27,947 nt of DNA from Methanosarcina sp. UBA5 (GCF_002505485.1 NZ_DAVG01000100.1:1-27947), one strand, 5' to 3'. Shown: positions 7,441-16,696, counted from the first letter of the stretch. Notes: generated by a model from the sequence alone, not told the origin. Program-made: numbers and translations.

Positions 7441-8147
7441 ATGAAAATACATTGCATCCAGCACGTTGAGTTTGAAACATTGGGAACTATTGTTGAATGG
7501 ATAGAAAAAAGAAAGCACTCTTTATCAACCACACACTTATATGAAAATCAGAACTTTCCCAGTCTGGATAACTTCGACCTTCTCATAATCATGGGTGGAC
7601 CGATGAATATCTATGAGTATGAAAATACCCCTGGCTGAGGAAAGAAAAAACGTTTATTAAAGAAACTATCTCTTCAGGAAAAGCAGTACTTGGGATTTGC
7701 CTTGGCGCTCAGCTTGTTGCTGATGTACTGAAAGCCGAGGTGTTTAAAAACGACTATAAGGAGATTGGATGGTTTCCGGTGTTTACGATAAAACAGGAGA
7801 AGTCTGAAATATCCCTGCTGGAAGGTATTACGAAAGAACTTACTGCATTTCACTGGTATGGAGATACCTTCGGCTTGCCTGAAGGGGCAATAAGACTCTT
7901 TGAAAGTGAAGCCTGCAAAAATCAGGGCTTTATCTACAAAAACAGGGTAATTGGACTTCAGTTTCATCTGGAAATGAGCAGTAGAACAATCGGAAACGTT
8001 ATAGAAAACTGCAGGGATGAGCTGGTTGAAGGAATGTATATCCAGAATGAGAAGGAGATGCTGGATAAAGACTCATTTCTGGCAGATTCAAAGTTATCGA
8101 TGTTCAGGATACTGGACAATTTTGAGGAGATTATTAAAATCAACTGA
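7441..8147 (+). pseudogene. class I glutamine amidotransferase (GMP synthase-like), frameshifted
   Basis: The gene would encode about 236 residues of a class I glutamine amidotransferase domain, the type that stands alone as a GMP-synthase-like protein. Frame 1 (7441-7638) gives the N-terminal half including MGGPMNIYEYE. It then runs into a TGA. The second frame carries on from P-W-L-R (about 7629). It includes the nucleophile elbow GICLGAQL (Cys codon 7698-7700) and the catalytic His and Glu in QFHLE (His codon 7965-7967). Adding one A to the run at 7622-7625 restores YEYEKYPWLRKEK, so a single-base deletion explains the break. All catalytic residues survive, so this could be a recent mutation or a sequencing error. 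Confidence 0.85.
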
Positions 8148-8260
8148 ATAATTCTCATTTGTCTTTTGCAGTGATTAAGAGCCAATTGGAAAAGTCCTGC
8201 TGCTCTGAACGTTATCAATTGTACATACTCTAACTTTTTCTTGTTTGTTCCATTTATAAA

Positions 8261-8290
8261 GACGTCTCCAAATTCTAAGGAGACTTTGAC
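8261..8290. terminator. possible terminator hairpin between convergent genes
   Basis: GTCTCC and GGAGAC form a 6-bp stem around a 9-base loop in the gap between the plus-strand amidotransferase and the minus-strand SagB-like gene. The stem is short and the T-tract is poor. Confidence 0.25.
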
Positions 8291-8391
8291 AACTTAATCC
8301 TCTTGCTTTCAGCAAAAGTATAGTTCTTAGGAAGTTTATTGATTTATCTGTAGAATCACAAATCTCAAGAACAGAGAAAAGAAATAATAAG

Positions 8392-10077
8392 TTACTCTTC
8401 TTCATATGCAGGAAGAGTTAGAACTCCTATCTCCGGAAGTGGATAACCAACAGCGAAATGGTAGAGGTCCTGGAACTCAAGCCCTTTAAGCCCTATGGCA
8501 TCATGCAAAGGGTCATCGAAGAAACACCCGATCCCACAGCCCCTGAGGCCATTTGCTTCGGCTTCAAGGTAAAGAAGCTGCCCCAGAATTCCGCATTCCC
8601 AGAAAAGGTACGGATATATCCAGGCCCCGAACCTGTTCAGAGGCTCTTCGAATTCCGAGAGCATGCAGGCAGTAAAACAGGCATCGGCAGCTTTTCGCTG
8701 CGCACAGGAAAGCTGGGCTGCAAAAGAATCCAGAGTTTCTTCCATCAATAGGTAAAACTCAAGGTCCGACGGGCAATTTTTCGGTTTCTCCCATAAAAAG
8801 TCCGGCCTGATCCCAGCTTTAAACCTCTCTTTTTCTTCGGGTTTGCGAAGGAAAATATAAAGTCCTGGAAGAAGGTCTTTTACACGATTTACGAAAAGAA
8901 GCAGGTGAGTAAAGGAACCAAAAGCAAGGGAATTGAAAATTGGATTATTTTTCGGAAGGGTTCTTTGCAGCATTGCATAAAAAGTTTCATTTTCCAGGTA
9001 TGCGCTGTTATTCATTTCAATAGCACTTCTCCTTCCACGTATAACGCCTCGAAGGGGAACTGTCTTAAGCTTGGACAGGTTCCTGAAGTTGCAGGTTTTC
9101 AGCGATGAAACAGCCTGCATGTTGGATTTCGGTTCTTCTTTTGGTTCTTCTCTTATCTCCAGGTAATTGGTTCCCTTCTTTTGAGATGCTGAAGCCGCTT
9201 TTTCAATACCTAACCATTCAACATGCCCTGGACTTAAACTGTTAGGAACGCCTTCCCAAGAAAGGTTTTTAAAAGCAGGAATCGCGCCGGAAGGAATTCT
9301 GCTACTTTTACAGGTTTTTCCTGCTGGATAGACCGCAAGCAGGCAGGCAGGTTCCTGTCTCTCATGACCTTCATCTTCGGAAACGCCAATAAGCGCTGCA
9401 ATATCTTCCGAACCCATGTCCGCAAGAAGGCTTGTTTTCCAGCCGAGCCCGGCAGCAGCAAAGGTCAGGGCAGCAATTGCATGCCCGATATCATGATGTG
9501 CATATCGAAACGCTCTGAGCCCATATTTCCAGGAAACCCGCCAGAAAATTGAACTCAGGCCCACGAAAAAAGTGCCTTCAGGAAAGCCCGAACTTAACAG
9601 CTCCCAGGTCGTCGGGGAAAACTCGGTTCTGAGTTCAAGGGCATGAATCAAAGGAGCATAATGACAGACAGACGGATTTTTCAGAAACCCCTTTACAGGG
9701 CCGGAAATAAGGTAGACCTCGGTAGGATGAAGGTTTCCGCTTGAGGGGTTGACCCGAAGCGGCCATTTTGTACCTCCTGCCCTTTTCCAGGTCGAAATGG
9801 CAAAACTGTCAAAAAAAAGCCTGGAAATCGATTTCGCATTCAGCTCAGACGGCTTGAGTTTTTCCGGTGAGAAAGCCTGTTCATAGGCAGGAAAAGTTTC
9901 AGCTTTTATCTGTTCATCACTCCAAATCTCTAGATTCAAAAGTCGAGTTCCCTGATAGTTAAGAAAAGGGTCTGGTTTGATAGTCAGATCCATGCGGTGA
10001 GGACCCGGAGCATAAGTTTTGAAGTTGTGTTTACTTGCCTGGTGATAAGCCAGTATGGCTTCAAGTTCCGCTGTCAT
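8392..10077 (-). CDS. SagB-type dehydrogenase with two nitroreductase domains
   Basis: This is a 561-residue protein with two tandem FMN-dependent nitroreductase (SagB/ThcOx-type) domains. Domain 1 (about 60-250) shows RVNPSSGNLHPTEVYLI, the FMN-binding signature, and FRYAHHDIGHAIAALTFAA. Domain 2 (about 340-560) contains RGRRSAIEMNN and LEAEANGLRGCGIGCFFDD. The family oxidises azolines in ribosomal peptides (SagB, ThcOx) or performs other flavin-dependent oxidations. No cyclodehydratase or precursor peptide is seen nearby, so the substrate is unknown. I choose the ATG at 10077, with GGGTG upstream; a GTG at 10086 would add three residues. The DJ-1-like gene ends about 87 bases upstream on the same strand, which suggests an operon. 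Confidence 0.85.
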   Translation of the reverse strand: MTAELEAILAYHQASKHNFKTYAPGPHRMDLTIKPDPFLNYQGTRLLNLEIWSDEQIKAETFPAYEQAFSPEKLKPSELNAKSISRLFFDSFAISTWKRAGGTKWPLRVNPSSGNLHPTEVYLISGPVKGFLKNPSVCHYAPLIHALELRTEFSPTTWELLSSGFPEGTFFVGLSSIFWRVSWKYGLRAFRYAHHDIGHAIAALTFAAAGLGWKTSLLADMGSEDIAALIGVSEDEGHERQEPACLLAVYPAGKTCKSSRIPSGAIPAFKNLSWEGVPNSLSPGHVEWLGIEKAASASQKKGTNYLEIREEPKEEPKSNMQAVSSLKTCNFRNLSKLKTVPLRGVIRGRRSAIEMNNSAYLENETFYAMLQRTLPKNNPIFNSLAFGSFTHLLLFVNRVKDLLPGLYIFLRKPEEKERFKAGIRPDFLWEKPKNCPSDLEFYLLMEETLDSFAAQLSCAQRKAADACFTACMLSEFEEPLNRFGAWIYPYLFWECGILGQLLYLEAEANGLRGCGIGCFFDDPLHDAIGLKGLEFQDLYHFAVGYPLPEIGVLTLPAYEEE

Positions 10078-10164
10078 AATAAGCACACCCGGTAACCGGA
10101 GAAATCAAATTTTCAGACAACTTTCTCGATAAAGAAGATTTACATTTCAGAATATTTGAGAGAA

Positions 10165-10707
10165 TTAAACTTTTTTCAGGGCCTCAAGTACGGCTTTTCC
10201 AAACGCATCAGCACTTGCGGGGTCTCTCCCTGTGACCACCCGGTCCGAAACCACTACTTCCCTATCCAGATAGACAGCTCCGCGTTCCTTAAGTTCGCGT
10301 ACTGTGTCCGGACTTTTGAAGACTGTGCTCTCTTTGCCCTTCAAGATACCTGTCCTTGCCAGTATCACAGGGGAAATACAGATTGCCGAGATCACCTTTT
10401 TCAGAGCATCCGCTTCCTTTACGAGTGCCTGCAGAGCTTTGTTATCCCACAGGTATTTTCTTGAGCCCGAGCCCCCTGAGATTACTATTGCGTCATAATC
10501 GTCAATTCTGGCGTCCGATATCGTGATATCAGGCTTGATTGTGCCTCCGAGCATCCCTTTTGCAGTTTTCGTAGATTCGGCTGCAACGGTAACTTTTACT
10601 CCTGCAGCCTCAAAAAGCTGTTTCGGAACAAAACATTCCTCGTCCCTGAACTGCTCCTGGGCGATTACAAGCAGGATTTTCTTGCCTTTATACTCGATTT
10701 CTGTCAT
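10165..10707 (-). CDS. DJ-1/PfpI family protein
   Basis: This is a 180-residue protein of the DJ-1/PfpI class I amidotransferase-like superfamily, which includes proteases, deglycases and stress proteins. The nucleophile Cys110 lies in SAICISPVILARTGIL, and the acidic partner is probably Glu18 in AQEQFRDEE. SGGSGSRKYLW (about 77-87) forms the oxyanion region. No signal peptide is seen, so the protein is cytoplasmic. The length is normal for the family. AGGAAGGT lies about 6 bases upstream of the ATG. It is followed by the SagB-like gene on the same strand, a pairing that suggests a shared redox or stress role, which is inference. Confidence 0.9.
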   Translation of the reverse strand: MTEIEYKGKKILLVIAQEQFRDEECFVPKQLFEAAGVKVTVAAESTKTAKGMLGGTIKPDITISDARIDDYDAIVISGGSGSRKYLWDNKALQALVKEADALKKVISAICISPVILARTGILKGKESTVFKSPDTVRELKERGAVYLDREVVVSDRVVTGRDPASADAFGKAVLEALKKV

Positions 10708-10854
10708 CTGGGAACCTTCCTGTAAGCTTGAAAATTAAAATCGAATAAATGAGAATTGGAATGGTTTAGTAACCCTGTTTCCTTAAGGATATGTTATGAA
10801 AATATAAATGGATGCTTCTTTTAGAGAGTACGCAGCATGAGAAAAAATGAAAAG

Positions 10855-10917
10855 AGCCTGAGAAAGTTGTAAGAAGCCGGAGAAAAATGTATAAGAAGCC
10901 TGAAAAAGTTTTAAAAA
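10855..10917. repeat. three imperfect tandem repeats of 20-22 bp
   Basis: The unit begins AGCC(T/G)GA(G/A)AAA and appears at 10855-10874, 10875-10896 and 10897-10917. More degenerate purine-rich units may follow to about 10960. It lies between the DJ-1-like gene and the DUF92 gene and does not look coding. Confidence 0.45.
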
Positions 10918-11004
10918 TCCTCAAAAACAGTGTAGAGGTCCAGAGAGTAGAAGAAAGGGTCTAAGGAAATGAAAATAGGTTATAAGACTTATTCCGTACC
11001 CAGT

Positions 11005-12360
11005 TCAAGTTATAAGGAAATACAGAACTGCGGAAATTCCTGCACCTGCAAAAGTCGCCGCGAAATTGACTCCACTGTTTGAAAGCACTCCCCTTTTCTG
11101 AAGCGTAGCCCCAAGGAGGCTGTCCATATTTGTCCCGAAAAAACCTCCTGCTGTTGTAATAAGGACTGTTAATATAAAATTATCCGAGACTCCCAATAAA
11201 TATGCAAGGACTCCTATCACTGCAGAACCGAAGATTGCAGCAAATTCGCCAAGCAATGATACGGCCCCGTCGACTCCGGGTTCCGAGAGTCTCAGGGTTG
11301 TTATCATTCTTGGCCTTCCTTTTGCCGTTGTCCCTATTTCACTTGCCAGGGTATCTCCGGTAGCTGTTGCAACCGTACCCATATAGGCATAGACGATCGG
11401 AAGACTGTGCTCCGGGAAAACTCCATATGCTACTGCAAGGGCAAGGGCTGCCGTACTGTTGGAAAATACGTTTTCGTAACTCCGGATACCATCTTTAGCC
11501 TGTGCAATCCCTATGGATTCTTTATATGCATATTTATATTTTGTAAACCCACCTCCAAGAATAAAAAATGTGAGCAAAAGAAGGAACCAGGAAAGCTTGC
11601 TGAAGACGATTATCAGGACTCCAAGAAGGGCGGCACTCAGAAGGGCAGAGACATCTGCAATCTTCGCCCTGTAAGCCAGTACACCCAGGAAAAAAGAAAA
11701 TACAAGTGCTATGACCATTTTTTCAGGAGGCACCCAGTACCTGAAATCTTCAAAAATCCACATCGTCATGCCTGCACCCAGAGGCACAGAAATATTCTTG
11801 TCTATTTTGGAGGGGATTGACTCGAAAAGAGAGCCTGTAACCGCTCCGATAACAGCTATGAAGAAAACCATATTATATGAGACCGGAAGTTCCTGCCAGT
11901 AGACAATCCAGCTTGCGGCAAAGAATGCGGCAGCAATCCGAAGTGCCAGGAAAGCCGAACTCCAAAGTATTGAAAAACTCCTCTTTTTGATTCTCCTCCG
12001 CCTTAGCTTAAAATCAGGTACAGAATCGGTTTCCGAAAAAGAGGTTTTATGGTTTCCTACTGCCGCAATCGCAAATGCGGCGAGTACTATGTAGAAAGGA
12101 TAGTTGTAAGAAGAGCCCCCCGAAATCACGGAAACAAAGAGCATTATAGTCAGGGAAAAAGTAAGGCTGATAATATCTCTGTCACAGAAAAAGGAATTTC
12201 CAGAAAAGCGTATTCCCAGAAAAAGAACGACAGATAGAAGGAAAAGAAGGTTCACTCCTGCAAAAGGAGCTATAAGAATGAGCAGGAAGTACAGGATATG
12301 CATTACAGGAATTCTCTTGCAAAAATTCCCGCTTTTAAAGAATCGGGCAGCTCTGTTCAT
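11005..12360 (-). CDS. DUF92 family integral membrane protein
   Basis: This is a 451-residue membrane protein. The C-terminal half (about 220-450) matches the DUF92/TIGR00297 family, with the sequence GDTLASEIGTTAKGRPRMIT followed by a conserved GVDGAVSLLGEFAA segment and more helices. Eukaryotic relatives include VTE6, a phytyl-phosphate kinase, so a polyprenyl or phytyl phosphate kinase role is possible in an organism that makes isoprenoid lipids; that is inference. The N-terminal half adds about six hydrophobic segments with a basic loop (RRRRIKKR, about residues 118-125). The gene stands alone between long intergenic regions. The start at 12360 has no strong ribosome binding site; an internal ATG is possible. 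Confidence 0.8.
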   Translation of the reverse strand: MNRAARFFKSGNFCKRIPVMHILYFLLILIAPFAGVNLLFLLSVVLFLGIRFSGNSFFCDRDIISLTFSLTIMLFVSVISGGSSYNYPFYIVLAAFAIAAVGNHKTSFSETDSVPDFKLRRRRIKKRSFSILWSSAFLALRIAAAFFAASWIVYWQELPVSYNMVFFIAVIGAVTGSLFESIPSKIDKNISVPLGAGMTMWIFEDFRYWVPPEKMVIALVFSFFLGVLAYRAKIADVSALLSAALLGVLIIVFSKLSWFLLLLTFFILGGGFTKYKYAYKESIGIAQAKDGIRSYENVFSNSTAALALAVAYGVFPEHSLPIVYAYMGTVATATGDTLASEIGTTAKGRPRMITTLRLSEPGVDGAVSLLGEFAAIFGSAVIGVLAYLLGVSDNFILTVLITTAGGFFGTNMDSLLGATLQKRGVLSNSGVNFAATFAGAGISAVLYFLIT

Positions 12361-12883
12361 TATAAGACATCTTTTGTTTTTATTTTTTCTGGAAAGCTAC
12401 ATAGAATAAGCTTATCTTTATAAATAAGTAGTTGTTTTCCTTTCATAGATGATTTAAAAATATGTATTAAAATTTAAAAACATCTGTTTTAGAAGTTGGC
12501 GATCGGGAAGGAATTTAGACAAACCCATTAAGTTGCATAGAGATTATTCGACGAATAAAATAACTTTTGCCTCACATTTGTTATTCGGGATTTTTCAAAC
12601 TTAATCTACTTATCAGAATTTCCAAATGGTATCCAGGCTCAGAATCTCAAAAGATATCTATTTTTCATATTTCTAACGGCATCTATTCAAAATTTCACAA
12701 ATTTTAATGCTAATTTGTTCCTTCAGGATTAAGCGCGAATTCAGGCTCAAGTGCAAAATCCGATGAAGTTCTGATCTATATGTAACTGAATAAATTGTGA
12801 AAACTCTGATCCATAAATATAACCAGAATTAATTGTATATTATAGCCAGCAAAGCTGCATGCTATATTTGGTGAGGGGAAAGC
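12361..12883. other. intergenic region between divergent genes
   Basis: There are 523 AT-rich bases with no supported ORF. TATA-like sequences at about 12811-12824 and 12833-12845 lie upstream of the flavoprotein gene at 12884. The minus-strand promoter of the DUF92 gene is probably in the AT-rich part near 12400-12430. Confidence 0.4.
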
Positions 12884-14314
12884 ATGGAAAACTACGACCT
12901 TATTATAATAGGTACGGGTTCTGCAATGAACTATATAAATTCCATTCTTGATTCAAATCCGGAAATGAGAGTTGCCGTTATCGACAAAGACGAACCAGGT
13001 GGGATCTGTCTTACCAGAGGGTGTATTCCTTCAAAAATTCTGCTCTATCCTGCCGAACTCATCAGGGAAATTGAAACTGCACCTGTTTTCGGAATTAAGC
13101 TTGGAATAAAGGACATCGATTTCCTTGCAATTATGGAAAGGATGCGCAGGAAAATAGGAGAAGATATAGAGGCAATAAGGAAGAGTCTGGCCGACAACCC
13201 GTATCTTGATTACTACCATGAAAGTGCGGAGTTTATCTCACCTTATACCCTGAAAGTAGGTGAAAAAGCCCTCCACTCCGAAATGATCTTTCTCTGCACC
13301 GGCTCAAAACCTGCAATTCCTCCCATTAAAGGCCTCGAAGAAGCAGGATACCTTACAAGCGATACTGTGCTTAAGCTAACGGAATGCCCAAAAACGCTTG
13401 CCATCCTTGGAGGGAGTTACATTGCAGCCGAATACGGGCACTTTTTTTCAGCGATGGGAACCGATGTTACGGTTATCGGGAGAAATTCCCGGTTCCTTCC
13501 ACAGGAGGAACCAGAAATCTCCAGACTTGCCTGGATGAAGATGTCGAAATATATGAGGGTTATAACAAACCACGAAGCCATAGAGGTTAGAAAAGAAAAT
13601 AACGGGCAGAAAACTGTCATAGCAAAGGAAAAAGACTCAGGACAGGAACTAAAAATAACTGTGGACGAAATTCTCGTAGCAACAGGAAGAGCTCCGAATA
13701 CCGATATTCTCCACCCCGAAAGAGCAGGGATCAAAACCGATATCCAGGGCTGGATTATGGTAAACGAGTATCTTGAGACCTCCCAGCCGAATATCTGGGC
13801 ATTTGGGGACGCAAATGGAAAATATCTGCTAAAGCACGTAGCAAACTACGAGTCCGGAATAGTTTTCCTCAATGCGATCTTGAAAGAAAAAGAACAGGCA
13901 GACTACCATGCCGTACCTCATGCCGTTTTTTCGTATCCTGAAATTGCCGGAGTAGGCATGGGAGAGCAGGAAGCCGTGAAAAAGTATGGGGAGGAAAGAA
14001 TCCTCATAGGCCTCAAGTTTTTTGAAGATACTGCAAAAGGATCGGCTATGGAAATCAAGGATTATTTCGTAAAAGTGATTCTGGATGCGGAGGAAGAAAA
14101 AATTCTGGGAGCCCAAATTATAGGCCCACATGCCTCAATCCTGATCCACCAGATAATTCCTCTCATGTACACTGAATCAAGAAGTTCTGAACCAATCATG
14201 CGGGGTATGGATATTCACCCGTCTCTAAGCGAGGTTGTAACTAGGGCCTTTTATTCGCGGCTCCCGCCTGAACATTATCATCATTTCCTTAAACATATCG
14301 GGCTTGAGGACTGA
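12884..14314 (+). CDS. pyridine nucleotide-disulfide oxidoreductase (lipoamide dehydrogenase / mercuric reductase-like)
   Basis: This is a 476-residue FAD flavoprotein. The N-terminal FAD motif is DLIIIGTGSA (residues 5-14). The redox-active disulfide is CLTRGC (Cys42 and Cys47), followed by IPSK as in dihydrolipoamide dehydrogenases. The NAD(P)H-binding motif is GGSYIAAEYG (about 176-185), and the second FAD motif is WAFGDANGK (about 306). The dimerisation domain carries IHPSLSEVV near 444-452, with the catalytic His-Glu pair of the family. No 2-oxoacid dehydrogenase, glycine cleavage or mer genes are nearby, so the true substrate is unknown; disulfide or metal reduction is possible. TGAGGGG is the ribosome binding site, 6 bases before the ATG. 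The last codons lie in the first unit of a tandem repeat. Confidence 0.88.
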   Translation: MENYDLIIIGTGSAMNYINSILDSNPEMRVAVIDKDEPGGICLTRGCIPSKILLYPAELIREIETAPVFGIKLGIKDIDFLAIMERMRRKIGEDIEAIRKSLADNPYLDYYHESAEFISPYTLKVGEKALHSEMIFLCTGSKPAIPPIKGLEEAGYLTSDTVLKLTECPKTLAILGGSYIAAEYGHFFSAMGTDVTVIGRNSRFLPQEEPEISRLAWMKMSKYMRVITNHEAIEVRKENNGQKTVIAKEKDSGQELKITVDEILVATGRAPNTDILHPERAGIKTDIQGWIMVNEYLETSQPNIWAFGDANGKYLLKHVANYESGIVFLNAILKEKEQADYHAVPHAVFSYPEIAGVGMGEQEAVKKYGEERILIGLKFFEDTAKGSAMEIKDYFVKVILDAEEEKILGAQIIGPHASILIHQIIPLMYTESRSSEPIMRGMDIHPSLSEVVTRAFYSRLPPEHYHHFLKHIGLED

Positions 14315-14375
14315 AAATATCTACTTGATTGAGGACTGAAATCCCTACTTGATTGATAACTCAAAATCTCTACTT
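14304..14375. repeat. 24-bp imperfect tandem repeat, three copies
   Basis: The units are 14304-14328, 14329-14352 and 14353-14375, of the form TTGAGGACTGAAAT-N-CTACTTGA. The first contains the stop codon of the flavoprotein gene. The second also pairs perfectly over 12 bp (GAGGACTGAAAT, 14331-14342) with an inverted copy at 14467-14478, so a long-range hairpin can form. Confidence 0.55.
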
Positions 14376-14588
14376 TTTCCTTCACACCTATTATTTGGTC
14401 GTGCACTGCTAGCCAGTTGATATGTGCAGCCTTCCTGAAAATTTACTGCTTATTTGTCTTCTTAGCATTTCAGTCCTCTTAATTTCAGGTTTCTGCATCT
14501 TTCTTTACCAGCTGAGCCGTCTGGATGAGAAAGATTCTTGTGCTTACTGTTGTCAGTAACTCGCGGACATGACCCCCCAAAAGAGATA

Positions 14589-14620
14589 ATAAATTGGTTT
14601 TCACCTTAAAACCGATTTAT
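14589..14620. terminator. bidirectional terminator hairpin
   Basis: A 13-bp stem (14589-14601 with 14608-14620, one G-T-type mismatch, loop 14602-14607) lies between the convergent flavoprotein and catalase genes. A T-rich stretch follows on the plus strand. It could end both transcripts. Confidence 0.55.
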
Positions 14621-14661
14621 TCAATTTTTACGGCGAAATGGAGACATTACTCAAAATTATT

Positions 14662-16179
14662 TTATTTTTCAGTTGCTCTGGCACGCTCTTCCATGGTCAT
14701 GTTAGCAAGGCGCTCAACTTCCTTTACATCAAGCCCAAGGCCTTTAGCCACCCGGCTTCCATAGTCTGAATCAGCTTTGAAAAACAGGGCTGTCTGCCTG
14801 AGCTGTATACGTTTCTGGGCACCTGAAAGATGAGCTACAATGTTGCCTACCAGATTTCCACGGTCGTAGTCGGTCATGACATCACGATACAGGTTTCCAG
14901 GTTGTACAAAGTCATCGTTTGGGTATGTGTAAGGTGTGCGAGCTGCCAGTCCCGACACTTCGAATTGAGGCTCCAGAAAACCAGGGTTTGGAGCAGGACC
15001 TCCAAAGCTATTGGGCCAGTAATTGGGGCCATTACCACCATTGGCATCAACACGCATGAACCCATCACGTTGATAGTTAGTCTCAGGTGAGTACTTTGGA
15101 GCATTCACAGGGATCAGGTGATAATTGGGACCAAGACGATGAATGTGGGTATCGTGATAGGAAAAAACCCTTGCCTGCAGCATTTTATCTGGAGAAATGC
15201 CAATGCCTGGCACAAGGTTTGCAGGACTGAAGGCTGCCTGTTCCACTTCAGCAAAGTAATTGGTCGGATTTCGGTTCAATACCAGCTTGCCTATCTTGAT
15301 AGGGGGAAAATCGCCGTGAGGCCATACCTTGGTTATATCCAGAATATCAAAACGATAATCTTTGGCCTGCTCTGGAGTCATTATCTGCATTTCGAGAGTC
15401 CAAGAAGGATAGTCGCCTCTCTTGATAGCCTCATAAAGGTCCCTCGTGGCATGGTCAGGATCCGTTCCACTTAATTTCTCTGCTTCCTCGCGGGTCAGGT
15501 TCTTTATCCCCTGGTCAGTCTTGAAATGATACTGTACCCAGAAATATTCACCCTTATCATTGTACCACTTGTATGTATGGCTAGAGTAGCCATTCATGTT
15601 TCTGAAGGTAGCTGGAGTACCCCTGTCTGAGAAAAGGATAGTGACCTGATGAATTGATTCCGGCGTCAGGGAAAGGAAATCCCAGAACATATCCGGATCT
15701 TTGCAGTTTGTAGCTGGATTACGCTTTTGTGTGTGGATAAAATCAGGAAACTTCAAGGGGTCGCGAATGAAAAACACAGGGGTGTTATTACCTACCAGGT
15801 CATAGTTTCCATCTTCAGTGTAGAACTTAACGGCAAACCCCCGTGGGTCACGAGCAGCATCAGGTGTACCCCTTTCCCCACCGACTGTGGAAAAGCGGGC
15901 AAAAACTTCAGTGCGCTTACCGATTTCAGAAAGAAACTTGGCCTTGGTATATCTGGTTACATCCGCAGTCACTTCAAAGTAACCTCCAGCACCTGCACCT
16001 TTGGCATGTACTACACGCTCCGGAATACGTTCACGGTCGAAATGGCTAAGTTTATCAAGCAGATGAGCATCCTGAATAAGAACAGGGCCACGCTCTCCTG
16101 CTGTAAGACTGTTCTGATCATCCCCCACCGGGATTCCAAAACCGGTAGTTAGAACCTTGGAAGGTTTATTTTCACCCAT
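14662..16179 (-). CDS. monofunctional haem catalase
   Basis: This is a 505-residue small-subunit catalase that converts hydrogen peroxide to water and oxygen. The catalytic His58 lies in RVVHAKGAGAGG, and the active-site signature FARFSTVGGERGTPD is at 93-107. The catalytic Asn is in GNNTPVFFIRDP (130-141). The haem proximal Tyr341 lies in RVFSYHDTHIHRLG (337-350). The length matches the KatA-type clade and no extra C-terminal flavodoxin-like domain is present. GTGAGGT precedes the ATG at 16179. A TATA-like box lies at about 16285-16299 on the same strand. Methanogens mostly lack catalase, but some Methanosarcina have one, probably by transfer from bacteria. The gene fits the other redox-stress genes of the window. 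Confidence 0.96.
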   Translation of the reverse strand: MGENKPSKVLTTGFGIPVGDDQNSLTAGERGPVLIQDAHLLDKLSHFDRERIPERVVHAKGAGAGGYFEVTADVTRYTKAKFLSEIGKRTEVFARFSTVGGERGTPDAARDPRGFAVKFYTEDGNYDLVGNNTPVFFIRDPLKFPDFIHTQKRNPATNCKDPDMFWDFLSLTPESIHQVTILFSDRGTPATFRNMNGYSSHTYKWYNDKGEYFWVQYHFKTDQGIKNLTREEAEKLSGTDPDHATRDLYEAIKRGDYPSWTLEMQIMTPEQAKDYRFDILDITKVWPHGDFPPIKIGKLVLNRNPTNYFAEVEQAAFSPANLVPGIGISPDKMLQARVFSYHDTHIHRLGPNYHLIPVNAPKYSPETNYQRDGFMRVDANGGNGPNYWPNSFGGPAPNPGFLEPQFEVSGLAARTPYTYPNDDFVQPGNLYRDVMTDYDRGNLVGNIVAHLSGAQKRIQLRQTALFFKADSDYGSRVAKGLGLDVKEVERLANMTMEERARATEK

Positions 16180-16284
16180 TTGTACCTCACTCCCTACTCC
16201 ATAGGGGCATATTTTAGATTAATAAGTACTAACCTATTTGACTCTTCATCATATCCCCCAAAAAAGTAATGATTAATTATGAGA

Positions 16285-16299
16285 TTTTTTTATAAATAG
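16285..16299 (-). promoter_or_regulatory. TATA-box candidate for catalase
   Basis: The minus strand reads CTATTTATAAAAAAA, an archaeal TATA box about 105-120 bases upstream of the catalase ATG. It implies a leader of roughly 80 bases. Confidence 0.4.
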
Positions 16300-16397
16300 A
16301 TTCACATGTAATGCCAATAATCAAGCATAATGTGAATTGTGATTAAGCAGACCTCAAAACTAAAAATTTGCTTCTTTAAATCCTATATTTTGAATAA

Positions 16398-16520
16398 TTT
16401 AGGACTTACGCACTTGAGGTACGAGATCGAATACAATAAACACTATGGTTTAAATTTGGAGTTTAGACAGTTGAAGGTTTAATGCTATTGATTTTTCAGT
16501 TCAACTGCGTAAGTCCTAAA
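16398..16520. mobile_element. MITE-like element, copy 1
   Basis: A perfect 15-bp inverted repeat, TTTAGGACTTACGCA (16398-16412) and its complement (16506-16520), bounds a 123-bp unit without an ORF. A TTGA extension is shared inside both arms. The flanks also resemble those of copy 2. This looks like a non-autonomous transposon remnant. Confidence 0.6.
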
Positions 16521-16534
16521 TCGTAACTATGAGC

Positions 16535-16696
16535 TTACTGAGCCCATAGTGCGATTATTTTATCAATAACTACGTGGGTAAGTTTCCCTTCGTTATTGAG
16601 AGTGAGGATATTATCGTCATAGGTTTCTAAAGTTCCTCCAAAAATCTCGGGCCCCCCACAGTAAACCTGTATAGCCTTGTTGAGGTAATGTTCCAC
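16535..16696 (-). CDS. small LSm/SH3-like protein, start unclear
   Basis: This short ORF reads as a clear protein of about 53 residues from a GTG (16694-16696). It includes QVYCGGPEIFGGTLETYDDN and ends in VVIDKIIALWAQ, a strand pattern typical of small SH3/LSm-like barrels. The open frame continues upstream to a TAA at 16745-16747 and contains a GGGKNL segment that also looks coding, but it has no ATG. The gene may therefore use GTG or have lost its native start. It is flanked by the two copies of the short inverted-repeat element. I have seen no assigned function. Confidence 0.5.
   Translation of the reverse strand: MEHYLNKAIQVYCGGPEIFGGTLETYDDNILTLNNEGKLTHVVIDKIIALWAQ

Noticed and set aside
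8175..8405. Minus-strand ORF of 76 codons with a basic WRRLYKWNK segment
   Set aside because: It overlaps the end of the SagB-like gene, has no ribosome binding site and no family match, though a decayed remnant cannot be excluded.
12361..12883. Possible gene in the 523-base gap
   Set aside because: All frames are interrupted and no segment is protein-like.
14495..14535. A stretch whose minus strand resembles a tRNA D-arm (GGCTCAGCTGGTA)
   Set aside because: The D-stem does not close and no acceptor, anticodon or T arms can be placed around it.
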